Source of the DNA: Rhodobacter sp.
Lineage (GTDB): Bacteria > Pseudomonadota > Alphaproteobacteria > Rhodobacterales > Rhodobacteraceae
Assembly: GCA_027484145.1 (NCBI GenBank)
Contig: JAIXUH010000039.1
Coordinates: 1-64,000 of the forward strand
DNA: 64,000 nt
Direction of reading: 5' to 3'
This document shows positions 32,789 through 41,465 of the stretch, one piece after another. The notes under the pieces were generated by a model. The model was not told the DNA's origin. It saw only the letters and a program-made list of their open reading frames with translations, and did no database searches. The position numbers and the translations under genes are program-made. Each line of letters starts with the position of its first letter. Position 1 is the first letter of the stretch.

Positions 32789-34159
32789 ATGTTCGACACG
32801 GTGCTGATCGCAAACCGGGGTGAGATTGCCTTGCGCATCCTGCGGGCCTGCCGTGACCTTGGCCTGCGAACGGTTGCGGTGCATTCGGATGTCGACGCAA
32901 ACCTGCGCCATGTGCAACTGGCCGATCAGGCCCTTTGCATCGGGCCGGGCCCTGCCGCCGATAGCTATCTGGACCCCGCACGGCTGTTGCGCGCGGCGCG
33001 GCTGACCGGGGCGCAGGCCATTCATCCCGGCTACGGCTTTTTGTCCGAAAATGCCGATTTTGCCGCAGCGGTTGAAGCGGCGGGCCTGACCTTTATCGGC
33101 CCGCCATCACAGGCCATTCGCGTGATGGGCGACAAGGTGGCCGCCAAGGCCACAATGCGCGCAGCCGGTGTGCCTTGCGTTCCGGGGTCGGATGGGGCGT
33201 TGGGCCATGACCGGGCAGAGGTGCATGAACAGGCGCGCCGGGTTGGGTATCCGGTTATTGTCAAGGCGGCTGGCGGCGGTGGCGGGCGGGGCATGCGCGT
33301 TGTGCGCGATGCGGCGGAACTGGATGACGCCGTTGCCGTGACCCGCGCCGAGGCAGCGCGCGCCTTTCACAACGCCGAGGTTTATCTGGAGCGGTTTCTG
33401 GAACACCCGCGTCATATCGAAATGCAAGTGATGGCCGACCGCCATGGCCATGTGGTCTGGCTGGGCGAGCGGGACTGTTCGATGCAGCGGCGGCATCAGA
33501 AGATGATCGAGGAAGCGCCAGCCCCCGGCCTTGATCGCGACGACGTGGCGCGTCTGGGGGCGCTGTGTGCGGCGGCTTGTCGTGTGATCGGCTATGTCGG
33601 GGCAGGAACCTTTGAGTTTCTGTATGAAAACGGCAGTTTCTATTTCATCGAAATGAACACCCGCGTGCAGGTCGAGCACCCCGTCACCGAACTCGTCACC
33701 GGGATTGATATCCTGCGCGAGCAGATCAGGGTGGCGCAGGGGCACCCGCTGTCCTTTGCGCAATCTGATGTCACACTGAACGGTCACGCCATTGAATGCC
33801 GCATCAATGCCGAAGATCCGACGTCGTTTCTGCCCACACCGGGTGATGTTGCGGCATGGGTTTCGCCAGGTGGGCCGGGTATCCGCGTGGAAAGCCATCT
33901 TTACCCGGGCTATGCTGTGCCGCCGCACTATGACTCGCTGGTTGCCAAGATACTGGCCCATGCCCCAACCCGTGATCTTGCCATCCGGCGGATGCAGGGT
34001 GCCTTGGCCGAAACCACGTTGGCGGGGCTGACCACCACATTGCCGTTGCAGCAGCGCCTGATGCGCGAGGTAGGCTTTCGCGCGGGCGGGTTCGATATTC
34101 ACCATCTGGAACGGCTGATACAGGATGGCTGGCATCAGGGGGCGCAAGATGAAGCTTGA
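32789..34159 (+). CDS. accC: Biotin carboxylase (AccC-like)
   Basis: The 456-residue ATP-grasp enzyme carboxylates biotin on the carrier protein. Motifs are VLIANRGEIALRILRA, HPGYGFLSENADFA, VKAAGGGGGRGMRVV (ATP loop), GERDCSMQRRHQKMIEE and EMNTRVQVEHPVTE (catalytic RVQVEH). Length is normal. It begins one base after the accB stop, and its 3' end overlaps the next gene by 11 nt. Confidence 0.92.
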   Translation: MFDTVLIANRGEIALRILRACRDLGLRTVAVHSDVDANLRHVQLADQALCIGPGPAADSYLDPARLLRAARLTGAQAIHPGYGFLSENADFAAAVEAAGLTFIGPPSQAIRVMGDKVAAKATMRAAGVPCVPGSDGALGHDRAEVHEQARRVGYPVIVKAAGGGGGRGMRVVRDAAELDDAVAVTRAEAARAFHNAEVYLERFLEHPRHIEMQVMADRHGHVVWLGERDCSMQRRHQKMIEEAPAPGLDRDDVARLGALCAAACRVIGYVGAGTFEFLYENGSFYFIEMNTRVQVEHPVTELVTGIDILREQIRVAQGHPLSFAQSDVTLNGHAIECRINAEDPTSFLPTPGDVAAWVSPGGPGIRVESHLYPGYAVPPHYDSLVAKILAHAPTRDLAIRRMQGALAETTLAGLTTTLPLQQRLMREVGFRAGGFDIHHLERLIQDGWHQGAQDEA

Positions 34160-34535
34160 GGTGATCGAGGCGCTTGCGCAGCAACTGCAGTCAGGCCCGT
34201 TGTCCGAGATTGCGCATGTCGAAGGGCGCGTCCGCGTGGTTCTGCGCCGCAAATCGGGGCTAGCGCCGGGCGCGGCCAACGTGGCCCGACCGGAACAGAC
34301 GGAACGAGTGGTCAAGGCCCCGACATTTGGCCTATTCCGGCCCGCCCATCCGCTGCGGCGCGTGGCTGAGGTTGCGGTGGGCGATCAGGTTGGCGCGCAT
34401 TGCATTCTGGGCTTTGTCGAAGCGGACAGTACTTTGCTTGCCATCACCGCCGAAAGCGCGGGCACGGTGTCCATGGTCTTGTGCAAGGAGGGCGAACTGG
34501 TCGGCTATGGTCAGCCGGTTTTTCGCCTGACCTAG
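34149..34535 (+). CDS. Biotinyl-domain-like protein lacking the biotin lysine
   Basis: The 128-residue protein is laid out like a small biotin carrier: an N-terminal helix, a linker, and a lipoyl/biotinyl-type beta domain (FGLFRPAHPLRRVAEVAVGDQV, then ITAESAGTVSMVLCKEGELV). At the place of EAMK it has E-A-D-S (91-94), so Ser replaces the modified Lys. It therefore cannot be biotinylated in the usual way. It may be a scaffold or regulatory partner of the carboxylase. The ATG overlaps accC by 11 nt, and the stop codon shares CTAG with the stop of pxpC on the other strand. Confidence 0.75.
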   Translation: MKLEVIEALAQQLQSGPLSEIAHVEGRVRVVLRRKSGLAPGAANVARPEQTERVVKAPTFGLFRPAHPLRRVAEVAVGDQVGAHCILGFVEADSTLLAITAESAGTVSMVLCKEGELVGYGQPVFRLT

Positions 34536-35488
34536 GCTTGCGCGCGGATGGCTTGCACCATCTGAGACTGTGCAAGCTGGTCGGCAAGGGCCGCGGCCAC
34601 GGTCGTGGGTACGAACCTGATCCGGTCGCCGGGGCCAAGTTGCGCCAGCTTCCACAGGTCGGGTTCTGCGATCACCGCCATTTTCGGATAGCCGCCACAG
34701 GTGTTGGCATCGGCAAGCTGGATGATCGGTTGCCCTGATGGCGGCACCTGAACTGTTCCCGGCATGATCCCGTGCGAAAACAACTCCACCGGTTCGCGCA
34801 GCGCCAGCATTGGCCCGGACAGGCGATAGCCTGCGCGATTTGCCTCATGTGTGATCTGCCAGCCGGTCTGCCAGAACTGCGCGCGCGCGGCTTGGGTGAA
34901 CAGCGGCTCTTCTGCCGCCGGAATCACGCGAATGTCGGTGACCCCCGGCGCGCGCGACCAGAACGATGTGCATGGCCCATCCAGCAGGGTGCCGTGACCT
35001 GACGTTGGCAATTTGCGGAGCGCAGTCTGCAACAAGGCAAGACTGTCGCCCTTGGCCAGCCCTTTGCCGTCAAGGCCACCGAACTGGGACTTCAGATCCG
35101 TTGACCGAGACCCAAGGACAAGCGGCACATCGATACCACCGGCAAAGGCCACATAGCTTCGCATGCCACGCGCAGGGGGCGACAGGGACAAAAGGCTGCC
35201 CGCCGGAGCTGGGGCCACCCAGAACGGGGGCAGCCTGACCCCGTTCAGACTGGCGAAAGCATCGGCCCCGGTCAGGGCAATCTGCGTATCAACCCCGATC
35301 CGCAGGCGGAACGGAAACATCGCCACCTCGATCGTTGCCGCATCGGCCGCATTTCCCACAAGTGCATTGGCGATATCATGAGACAGCGCGTCCATCGCAC
35401 CAGACCGGCTGACCCCAAAGTGCAAAAGCCCGCGCCGCCCCCGGTCATGGATGCAGTTTGCCGGGCCATCGGTCAGAACTTCGATCAC
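34532..35488 (-). CDS. pxpC: 5-oxoprolinase subunit PxpC (KipA-like)
   Basis: The 318-residue protein belongs to the biotin-dependent carboxyltransferase-like KipA/PxpC family: IHDRGRRGLLHFGVSRSGAMD, IALTGADAFASLNG, RSYVAFAGGIDVP, NRAGYRLSGP and CGGYPKMAVIAEPDLWKLAQ. It works with PxpA and PxpB to hydrolyse 5-oxoproline. The start overlaps the pxpB stop by 4 nt. Confidence 0.9.
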   Translation of the reverse strand: MIEVLTDGPANCIHDRGRRGLLHFGVSRSGAMDALSHDIANALVGNAADAATIEVAMFPFRLRIGVDTQIALTGADAFASLNGVRLPPFWVAPAPAGSLLSLSPPARGMRSYVAFAGGIDVPLVLGSRSTDLKSQFGGLDGKGLAKGDSLALLQTALRKLPTSGHGTLLDGPCTSFWSRAPGVTDIRVIPAAEEPLFTQAARAQFWQTGWQITHEANRAGYRLSGPMLALREPVELFSHGIMPGTVQVPPSGQPIIQLADANTCGGYPKMAVIAEPDLWKLAQLGPGDRIRFVPTTVAAALADQLAQSQMVQAIRAQA

Positions 35489-36138
35489 GCCAGCACCCCC
35501 GCCACCACAAAGCGCAGCCTGTCGCCGGGCTGAAACAGGCTGGGCGGTACGGCGTGGGGGTCAAACAACGTGACCGCCGTATGCCCGATGATATGCCAGC
35601 CTGATGGGGCTGTCGTGGGCATGATTCCCGCCTGAACCCCGCCGATGATTACTGCGCCCTTTGGAACCGCCATGCGCGGCACGGCGCGGCGGCCCATGGC
35701 AAGCGAAGGGTCCAGCCCCGACAGATAGACAAACCCCGGCATCGCCCCGACCGCCGCCACAGTATAGAGCGGGGCCGCATGTCGGCGCACGGCTTCGGCA
35801 ATCGTCATCCGGCAATGCGCCGCCCAGTCGTGCAGGTCTTCGGCCATGGGGCCGCCATAAGTGACCGGAATGTCGATTGTCTTGCCATCCGGGGCCAAGG
35901 GCTGCGCGCCATCCCAGATCTGGCGCAACAGGTTGGTTGTGCTGTCGTGGGCGATCCGCTGCAGGTCAAAGCTGACCAGCAGGTTGTTCATGCCGGGCAC
36001 AACCTCCTCAACATCGGCGCGCCCGCGCAGGATCGCGGCGGTGGCGTGGATGCGGGCTTGAACGGTTTCGGAAAAAACCTTGCCCGCCGCATCCAGCAAA
36101 AGGCTGCTGGTCCCCATCTGGCTGATCGCCACATCCAT
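35485..36138 (-). CDS. pxpB: 5-oxoprolinase subunit PxpB (KipI-like)
   Basis: The 217-residue protein is a KipI/PxpB member: MNNLLVSFD, IDIPVTYGGPMAEDL, YTVAAVGAMPGFVYLSGLDP, VPKGAVIIGGVQAGIMPTTAPSGWHIIG and LFQPGDRLRFV. ATG 36138 (MDVAISQMG) has GGAAAG upstream. It pairs with PxpC as the catalytic partner of PxpA. It is divergent from the caspase-fold gene. Confidence 0.9.
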   Translation of the reverse strand: MDVAISQMGTSSLLLDAAGKVFSETVQARIHATAAILRGRADVEEVVPGMNNLLVSFDLQRIAHDSTTNLLRQIWDGAQPLAPDGKTIDIPVTYGGPMAEDLHDWAAHCRMTIAEAVRRHAAPLYTVAAVGAMPGFVYLSGLDPSLAMGRRAVPRMAVPKGAVIIGGVQAGIMPTTAPSGWHIIGHTAVTLFDPHAVPPSLFQPGDRLRFVVAGVLA

Positions 36139-36323
36139 CGGCTGATGCTTTCCTTTGCGTGCAGACCGGGTTTGTCCGCACTGTGGAAGAAGTCCGATGG
36201 CCCGTCCAGCCTTGCTGCACGGATCACCCACCCATCGGCCCGCCTCTGTTGACTCGCTTTGGCAGTTGCCTAGGGTTGGCCTCAGGCAAGGGCAGCCCGG
36301 TCTGCCTTGATGCGGTGGTGGTG

Positions 36324-39300
36324 ATGGTCAGGTGGATTGCCAGATGTCTGACGGCGCTGTGCCTTGGGCTTTTGCCCGGGGCCGCAAGTGCGCTGGACTG
36401 GCAATTGCTGGATCCGTCAGTGGCCAAGGGCTATGGCACCTGCCAGCCGGATGGCGCGGGCTATGCTTGTCTTGCGCTGGTGTGCAATGATTCCGGGCCA
36501 GTTCATTTTGGCTTTGAATTGGCGCTGATGCGCCCCGACGCGTCCGAGAATTTTTCCCGCAGCGCCCTTTACCGCATCGATGACGCTGACGTGCGGCACA
36601 CATTCGTGAATCCGCCAAAGTCTTATATGGGGCATGAGTTTTCGGATATGGCCACGCTGGTGGCCGAATTGGTGCGGGCCAGCCGCGTCGAGGTCTGGCA
36701 AGAGGGGCACTGGACCTTTGGTCTGACGGGTTTTGTTCAAGCGCTGGACGTGATGCTGCAACAATGTTCTCGGCCGGACGCGGCCCCGTTGACCCTTGCA
36801 GACTTGCAAGAGCAGGCCAAAGGCTTTGCCAAGCGCAGCAGCGAACGGTCGCCGATGCAAAGCAGCGTATTCTACAGTCATGATTGGGTGATGGAGGCGT
36901 CGGTACTTGCGGCGGGATCGGCCGCCCCTGAGGATTGCCTGAGCCAGTGTCTTGCCGCAGCCACCTGCAGTGCCGCCACCATTGCCCCCGGCAATCAGTG
37001 CCAATTGCTGACCGGACCGGGTGTGTTCCGCCCGGCCCAAGGGTCTATGACTGCCATCATCGAAAAGCGTGCGACGGACCAGCGCCAACCGGCCATTCCG
37101 GGCCCGGCGCCGCAGATCGTGACAGGGTTGCGTTGGCAAACCGGCGACACGGTCGATACGTATCTGATGCGTTTGCGCGCGGCGTCAGCACCCCTTGGTG
37201 CAGACTGCGGGGCCGAGGCTGCGGCAGTGGACTCCCTGTTGCCGCAGTTGCAACTCACGCCTCCGGCGTTGAACCAACGCGTGGGGGTACCGTTTTCGAT
37301 TGGCTGGAAGGCCGGCGGGCGCATGGCCTTGCGAGTTCCGGCATGGATCATTGTCACCACCGACCGCCCGGTGCGTTTTACCGGAGATGGGTTCTTCGGG
37401 CTGTTGCCGGGCGCGCTGGGGCCGTTCGGCCTTGGCCATGGGGCAGACCGGCACCGCGCCTTTGTGCCGCTGCACGAAGGCACGGCGATGGCCGGTGATG
37501 TGGGCGTTATTCCGCTGGATGGTGGCCCACTGCAGGTTGAGGTGGCGCTTGTCGCATGGCACCGCGCCTGCCAGCAAGAACGCGCGGCGGCGCGGTCGGT
37601 GGTGCAACTGACCGTCACGCCGGGCGATCCGCAACTGGTGCTGCATGACCCCACGGCGCCCGATCCTTATGCCCAGATCGTCGCCTCACCCGCCTTTGAG
37701 CGCGAGGTATTCTTCGGCGATGGCCGCGTGGCCATCCGCGATTCACGCGATGGCAGTGAAATTCTCGCGCGCGATGGCAAAGACCCACTGCTTTCGCCGA
37801 CGGGCCGATTTCTGGTTCTATCCGATGACCGCAACGCCGGTGCGAACCATATCGAAATTTTCGACATCATGGATGGCGCCAAGGTGCAGGATCTGCAGGC
37901 CGATGCCCTGATCTGGTGGAACGCAGACAGCTTTATCCTGACCGACAGTCAGCCTTATGGGTTGGTGCAGGCTGGTGCCATGGCCCTGCCGCGCATGTTC
38001 GGCGATCCGCTGGAAACGGGACAGTCCTGCTGTACCAGCGAAGGCCGCGCTGTCTCCAATGTCGATCTGGAAAACGGCATTCTGGGCATCGCAGATTCGG
38101 TCATCGATCTGACAGACGGGTCGGATCAGGGCGGCATCGCCGTGCAGACGCTTGATTTCAAGCGGGGGTCGACCTTGAGCGATTCCCTGCGCCCTTGGGC
38201 CTTTGACCGCATCGGTCTTGTTGCTCCCTTTGAGCCAGAAGCGTTGTGGAACATGCCGCTGGGTCCCTTCACGCTGACGAAACCGAACGATTACGCGGAT
38301 CGGTTTGTGCCCGTCGCTTTGGCGGCGCAACCCCCGACCCGGCCCAATGCCGCCCATGGAACCTTGATGGCGGCGGCCACGACCGCTTCGGCCACAGTTT
38401 TCCGGGGCATCGTTCCAGTGCAGGGCGGACCAGATCTGGTAAAAAGCTTTGATCTGGCCATGGCCCGTTGGGGGGTGCTTCTGGCCGAAGCGCAGCGGCC
38501 GGATGTGCGGTTTGACCTACGACAAAATCTGATTGGTCCGTCTGGGCAAACTGAAAGTGGGACTTCGAAGAGAGACGAGCTTTTGGCGCGTCGTGCCAAT
38601 CTGCAAGCCGAAATAGAAGCTGATCTTGCCACTTCCGGCAAGTATGCAGTTTGGGCGATGCAAAACATGGAAGAAGGCTACATCAACTATTGCGAACATT
38701 CGCCGTCGATGTGGGACGTTAAGAGAGCTGGCAATGAGCCTGCGTTGCTCGAAACGTTAAAGTCAGAATCAGACTACGATCTTTTGCATCGTTACGCGCT
38801 GCCTGCGGGCCGAGTGATCTGGGTGGTGAGGTCGGGTTGTGAGGGTGGCGCAACGGGGGGTACTCTCAAATCCGATCACTCCTTGAACATCTTTGACACG
38901 GCAAGGGCAGAGAAGAATTTTGCCCAGTTCCGGGTTGCCTCATATGGCACCTTGCGTGCGGAAATCCTCCATGGCTTTGAAGGCCATTTCATGATCGGCT
39001 TTGACTCCAAACTCGTGGGGCAGCGGTATTTGTTGACTTATGCGCCGGGCGAGGCGGCGGTGGCGGTGTTTGATCTGGCCACCCGCCGCTTTGTGCTCAA
39101 GGTCCGGCAAAGCTGGCGGGGCGATCTGTTGCGCGACGTCTATCTGGACAGCGCGATGGGCCATCTGTTCGCGCTGAACAGCGACGGCAGCTTTGCGCTC
39201 TATCGTCTGGGTGATGGCAAGGACGCGCCCGATGAAGCCCAGACCCCCGCCCTTTATGGCCGCTATCTAGATGATGAGTTGGTGGCATGGACCGCAGATT

Positions 39301-40472
39301 ACCGCTTTGACGCGACCGAAGAGGGGGCGGCCTTTGTCGAGTTGCGTTTTCCGGGCACCGCAGGGCAACATAGCCTTGACCAACTGGCCGCAGGGCGCCG
39401 GGTGCCCGGCCTGTTGCAGGCCGTGTTGCAGGGCGAGGCCATTGCCAACGCAGCAATGCCCGCCCCGCCGCCGCGCCTGACCGGCACGCTTTACCGCGCC
39501 AATGGGCGGGTGACGGGGTTGGTGCAGCCCGATGCGCAGGCGGGCCTGCGCGAGGTGCGGATCTTTGCCGATGGTCGGCTGGCCGCCACGGTTCCACGGG
39601 CAGGACAAGGGGCTGTGAAGGTTGATGTGGCCCTGCCGCCGGGGGCACGCTGGGTGTCGGCCGTTGCCATCGACATGGGTGGTCAATCCAGCCGCCCGCT
39701 GGGGTTTGATCTGGGGCCCGATCCTCCAAATCTGCCGCGGACACATTTTCTGGCTGTGGGCATCGACTATTATGCCGACAAACGGCTGGCGCGCCTGAAC
39801 TTTGCCAAATCGGATTCTGCGCGGATTTCAAACGCACTGGGGCAGTTGCACGGGCAGACACTGAACCTTTTGACGAACACCATTCTGGCCGATCGGCGCG
39901 CGTCGAAAGAGGCTGTTCTGGCGCAACTGGATGGGATTCTGACCAGCGCGATGCCGGGGGACCATGTGGTGCTGCATTTTGCGGGCCATGGGTTGCGCGA
40001 CGCCAAGGGCAATTTCTACCTGGCAACCTCGGCCACCAACCTTGCTGATCTGGCGGGCACGGCCCTGCGCTGGGCCGATGTGGCTGCGGCCTTTCAAGGG
40101 CATGACCTGCGGATCACCGTTCTGCTGGACGCCTGCCATTCGGGTGCGGCGGGCAGCGGAGCGATGACGACCAACGATGGTGCCGTGGCCGACCTGCAAC
40201 GCCGGATGCCGCCGGGCCTGACCATCGTAGCCGCCGCAAAGGGCCGCCAGACCAGCGGCGAGGAATCCTCGGCGGGGGGCGGATTGTTTTCGGCAGCGAT
40301 TGCCCGCGTCTTGACTCAGGAACGGTCATCCCATGACCTGAACGGCAACGGTGTTCTGGAAGCGGTCGAATTCTATCGGGGCGTCAAATCGATTGTGACC
40401 ACCATGCGCGGGTCTGACCAGACGCCATGGCTGGCACGCAACGGGGCAGTGGGGGAATATGCGCTTTTCTAA
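36324..40472 (+). CDS. Large exported caspase-fold (peptidase C14) protein
   Basis: The 1382-residue product has a signal peptide (MVRWIARCLTALCLGLLPGAASA). A Cys-containing PAN/apple-like segment around 185-230 (EDCLSQCLAAATCSAATI ... CQLL) is followed by a WD40/beta-propeller-like central part (about 430-950, for example LLSPTGRFLVLSDD and GHLFALNSDGSFALYRLGDG). The C-terminal caspase domain runs from about 1142 (FLAVGIDYYADKRLARLNFA). The catalytic dyad is present: H1222 in HFAGHGL and C1271 in LLDACHSG. The protein is probably periplasmic or secreted. Its substrate is unknown. Its 3' end overlaps the next gene by 14 nt. The middle stretch 38500-38950 has slightly lower GC. Confidence 0.82.
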   Translation: MVRWIARCLTALCLGLLPGAASALDWQLLDPSVAKGYGTCQPDGAGYACLALVCNDSGPVHFGFELALMRPDASENFSRSALYRIDDADVRHTFVNPPKSYMGHEFSDMATLVAELVRASRVEVWQEGHWTFGLTGFVQALDVMLQQCSRPDAAPLTLADLQEQAKGFAKRSSERSPMQSSVFYSHDWVMEASVLAAGSAAPEDCLSQCLAAATCSAATIAPGNQCQLLTGPGVFRPAQGSMTAIIEKRATDQRQPAIPGPAPQIVTGLRWQTGDTVDTYLMRLRAASAPLGADCGAEAAAVDSLLPQLQLTPPALNQRVGVPFSIGWKAGGRMALRVPAWIIVTTDRPVRFTGDGFFGLLPGALGPFGLGHGADRHRAFVPLHEGTAMAGDVGVIPLDGGPLQVEVALVAWHRACQQERAAARSVVQLTVTPGDPQLVLHDPTAPDPYAQIVASPAFEREVFFGDGRVAIRDSRDGSEILARDGKDPLLSPTGRFLVLSDDRNAGANHIEIFDIMDGAKVQDLQADALIWWNADSFILTDSQPYGLVQAGAMALPRMFGDPLETGQSCCTSEGRAVSNVDLENGILGIADSVIDLTDGSDQGGIAVQTLDFKRGSTLSDSLRPWAFDRIGLVAPFEPEALWNMPLGPFTLTKPNDYADRFVPVALAAQPPTRPNAAHGTLMAAATTASATVFRGIVPVQGGPDLVKSFDLAMARWGVLLAEAQRPDVRFDLRQNLIGPSGQTESGTSKRDELLARRANLQAEIEADLATSGKYAVWAMQNMEEGYINYCEHSPSMWDVKRAGNEPALLETLKSESDYDLLHRYALPAGRVIWVVRSGCEGGATGGTLKSDHSLNIFDTARAEKNFAQFRVASYGTLRAEILHGFEGHFMIGFDSKLVGQRYLLTYAPGEAAVAVFDLATRRFVLKVRQSWRGDLLRDVYLDSAMGHLFALNSDGSFALYRLGDGKDAPDEAQTPALYGRYLDDELVAWTADYRFDATEEGAAFVELRFPGTAGQHSLDQLAAGRRVPGLLQAVLQGEAIANAAMPAPPPRLTGTLYRANGRVTGLVQPDAQAGLREVRIFADGRLAATVPRAGQGAVKVDVALPPGARWVSAVAIDMGGQSSRPLGFDLGPDPPNLPRTHFLAVGIDYYADKRLARLNFAKSDSARISNALGQLHGQTLNLLTNTILADRRASKEAVLAQLDGILTSAMPGDHVVLHFAGHGLRDAKGNFYLATSATNLADLAGTALRWADVAAAFQGHDLRITVLLDACHSGAAGSGAMTTNDGAVADLQRRMPPGLTIVAAAKGRQTSGEESSAGGGLFSAAIARVLTQERSSHDLNGNGVLEAVEFYRGVKSIVTTMRGSDQTPWLARNGAVGEYALF

Positions 40473-40848
40473 GTCTTTGGCGGTCTGTCTTTTCGCGCTT
40501 GCAGCACCCGCCCATGCCGCTTGTGATCTGTGTGACGAGGTGGTTGAACTGGATGATCATGGCGTGGGCTGCCTGCAGGGTCTGCTGGCGCAGCGCCTGC
40601 CGCCGCCCGATGTGCCCGGCCCCGAAACATACAGCCTTGAAGCCTGTGGCGCCGATGCGTCCGGTGGGCGGGGCGGTCTTCTGACCATGCCACGGCTGAT
40701 CGAAGGCGATGTTCCGCGCCAAAGCGCACAGGTGGTCTTTGCGCTGGATCACCGGTTTGCCGTATGCTTGCAGGCGCTGCTGGAGCAGGTTTCGCGCCCG
40801 GTTGAGACAACGGTGACGTTTGATCTTTTTGAACTGTGCGACGGATGA
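40459..40848 (+). CDS. Small exported Cys-containing protein
   Basis: The 129-residue product has a signal peptide (RFSKSLAVCLFALAAPAHA) and a mature part with six Cys (C22, C25, C38, C63, C103, C127), suggesting disulfides. It starts inside the caspase-fold gene and ends overlapping the next gene (ATGA). The family is not recognised. Operon structure suggests it acts with the caspase-fold protein. Confidence 0.75.
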   Translation: MRFSKSLAVCLFALAAPAHAACDLCDEVVELDDHGVGCLQGLLAQRLPPPDVPGPETYSLEACGADASGGRGGLLTMPRLIEGDVPRQSAQVVFALDHRFAVCLQALLEQVSRPVETTVTFDLFELCDG

Positions 40849-41396
40849 GGTCGTCTTATCTGCGAACAATGCTTCGGGCGGCTGGCGGGCTGGCCACGGC
40901 GGCAGGGGTGCTGCTTGGCGTGCTGGAATATCGCAGCCAAGGGCGCGCGGAACGGGCGGCAGAAACTCTGGACATGATTGCCTATTGGGAAACCGAAGGG
41001 GCGCGTGATGCCTATGCCGCGCTTACCGCCGGTCTGATCGATCAGTTGTCGCGCCTGAGCGCGGTGGAAAGCAAGGCCTTGGCAGGCGATGATCGCAACG
41101 CCAGACGGCAGATGGTGGAAACAATTGCGGCACGGGTCATTCGCCAACCGACGAATGAGGCAAACTTTGAAACTGTGATCTATTTCTTCACAAGGCTGGG
41201 TCTATGCATCGAGGCTGATCTTTGTGACCAACACAGCGCCGAGGTGTTCTTTTCCGACACGCTAGAGACGTTTGTGGCGAACTTTCAGGGGCAGATTGAT
41301 GCGCGCCGCGACCCTTCGTCGCCGCAATACCGGGCACAGACCTATGGCGACGCCGTGTTTGATCTGAACCGGCGGTTGTCTGGCGTGGCGCACTGA
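40845..41396 (+). CDS. Membrane-anchored protein of unknown function
   Basis: The 183-residue protein has one N-terminal membrane segment (LRAAGGLATAAGVLLGVLEY) and a helical soluble domain. It contains ETLDMIAYWETEGARDAYAAL and VIYFFTRLGLCIEADLCD, which look like DUF4760-type helical proteins, though I am not certain. The ATG at 40845 overlaps the preceding stop by 4 nt, so the three genes form one operon. Confidence 0.72.
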   Translation: MRSSYLRTMLRAAGGLATAAGVLLGVLEYRSQGRAERAAETLDMIAYWETEGARDAYAALTAGLIDQLSRLSAVESKALAGDDRNARRQMVETIAARVIRQPTNEANFETVIYFFTRLGLCIEADLCDQHSAEVFFSDTLETFVANFQGQIDARRDPSSPQYRAQTYGDAVFDLNRRLSGVAH

Positions 41397-41449
41397 ACCT
41401 GCCAGAAGGGCGGGATGCGTCAGAACCAGTACCGGCCCGAAGGTGGCGC

Positions 41450-41465
41450 GGGGGCCAAGGCCCCC
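41450..41465. terminator. Weak hairpin between convergent genes
   Basis: GGGGGCC-AA-GGCCCCC is a perfect 7-bp inverted repeat with a 2-nt turn, directly before the stop of the histidine kinase gene on the other strand. No T-run follows, so a terminator role is only possible. Confidence 0.35.

Noticed and set aside
36324-40472. Caspase-fold gene as the main anti-phage system of the window
   Set aside because: It has a signal peptide and host-like base composition, and lies away from the mobile region; export argues against a cytoplasmic abortive-infection effector.
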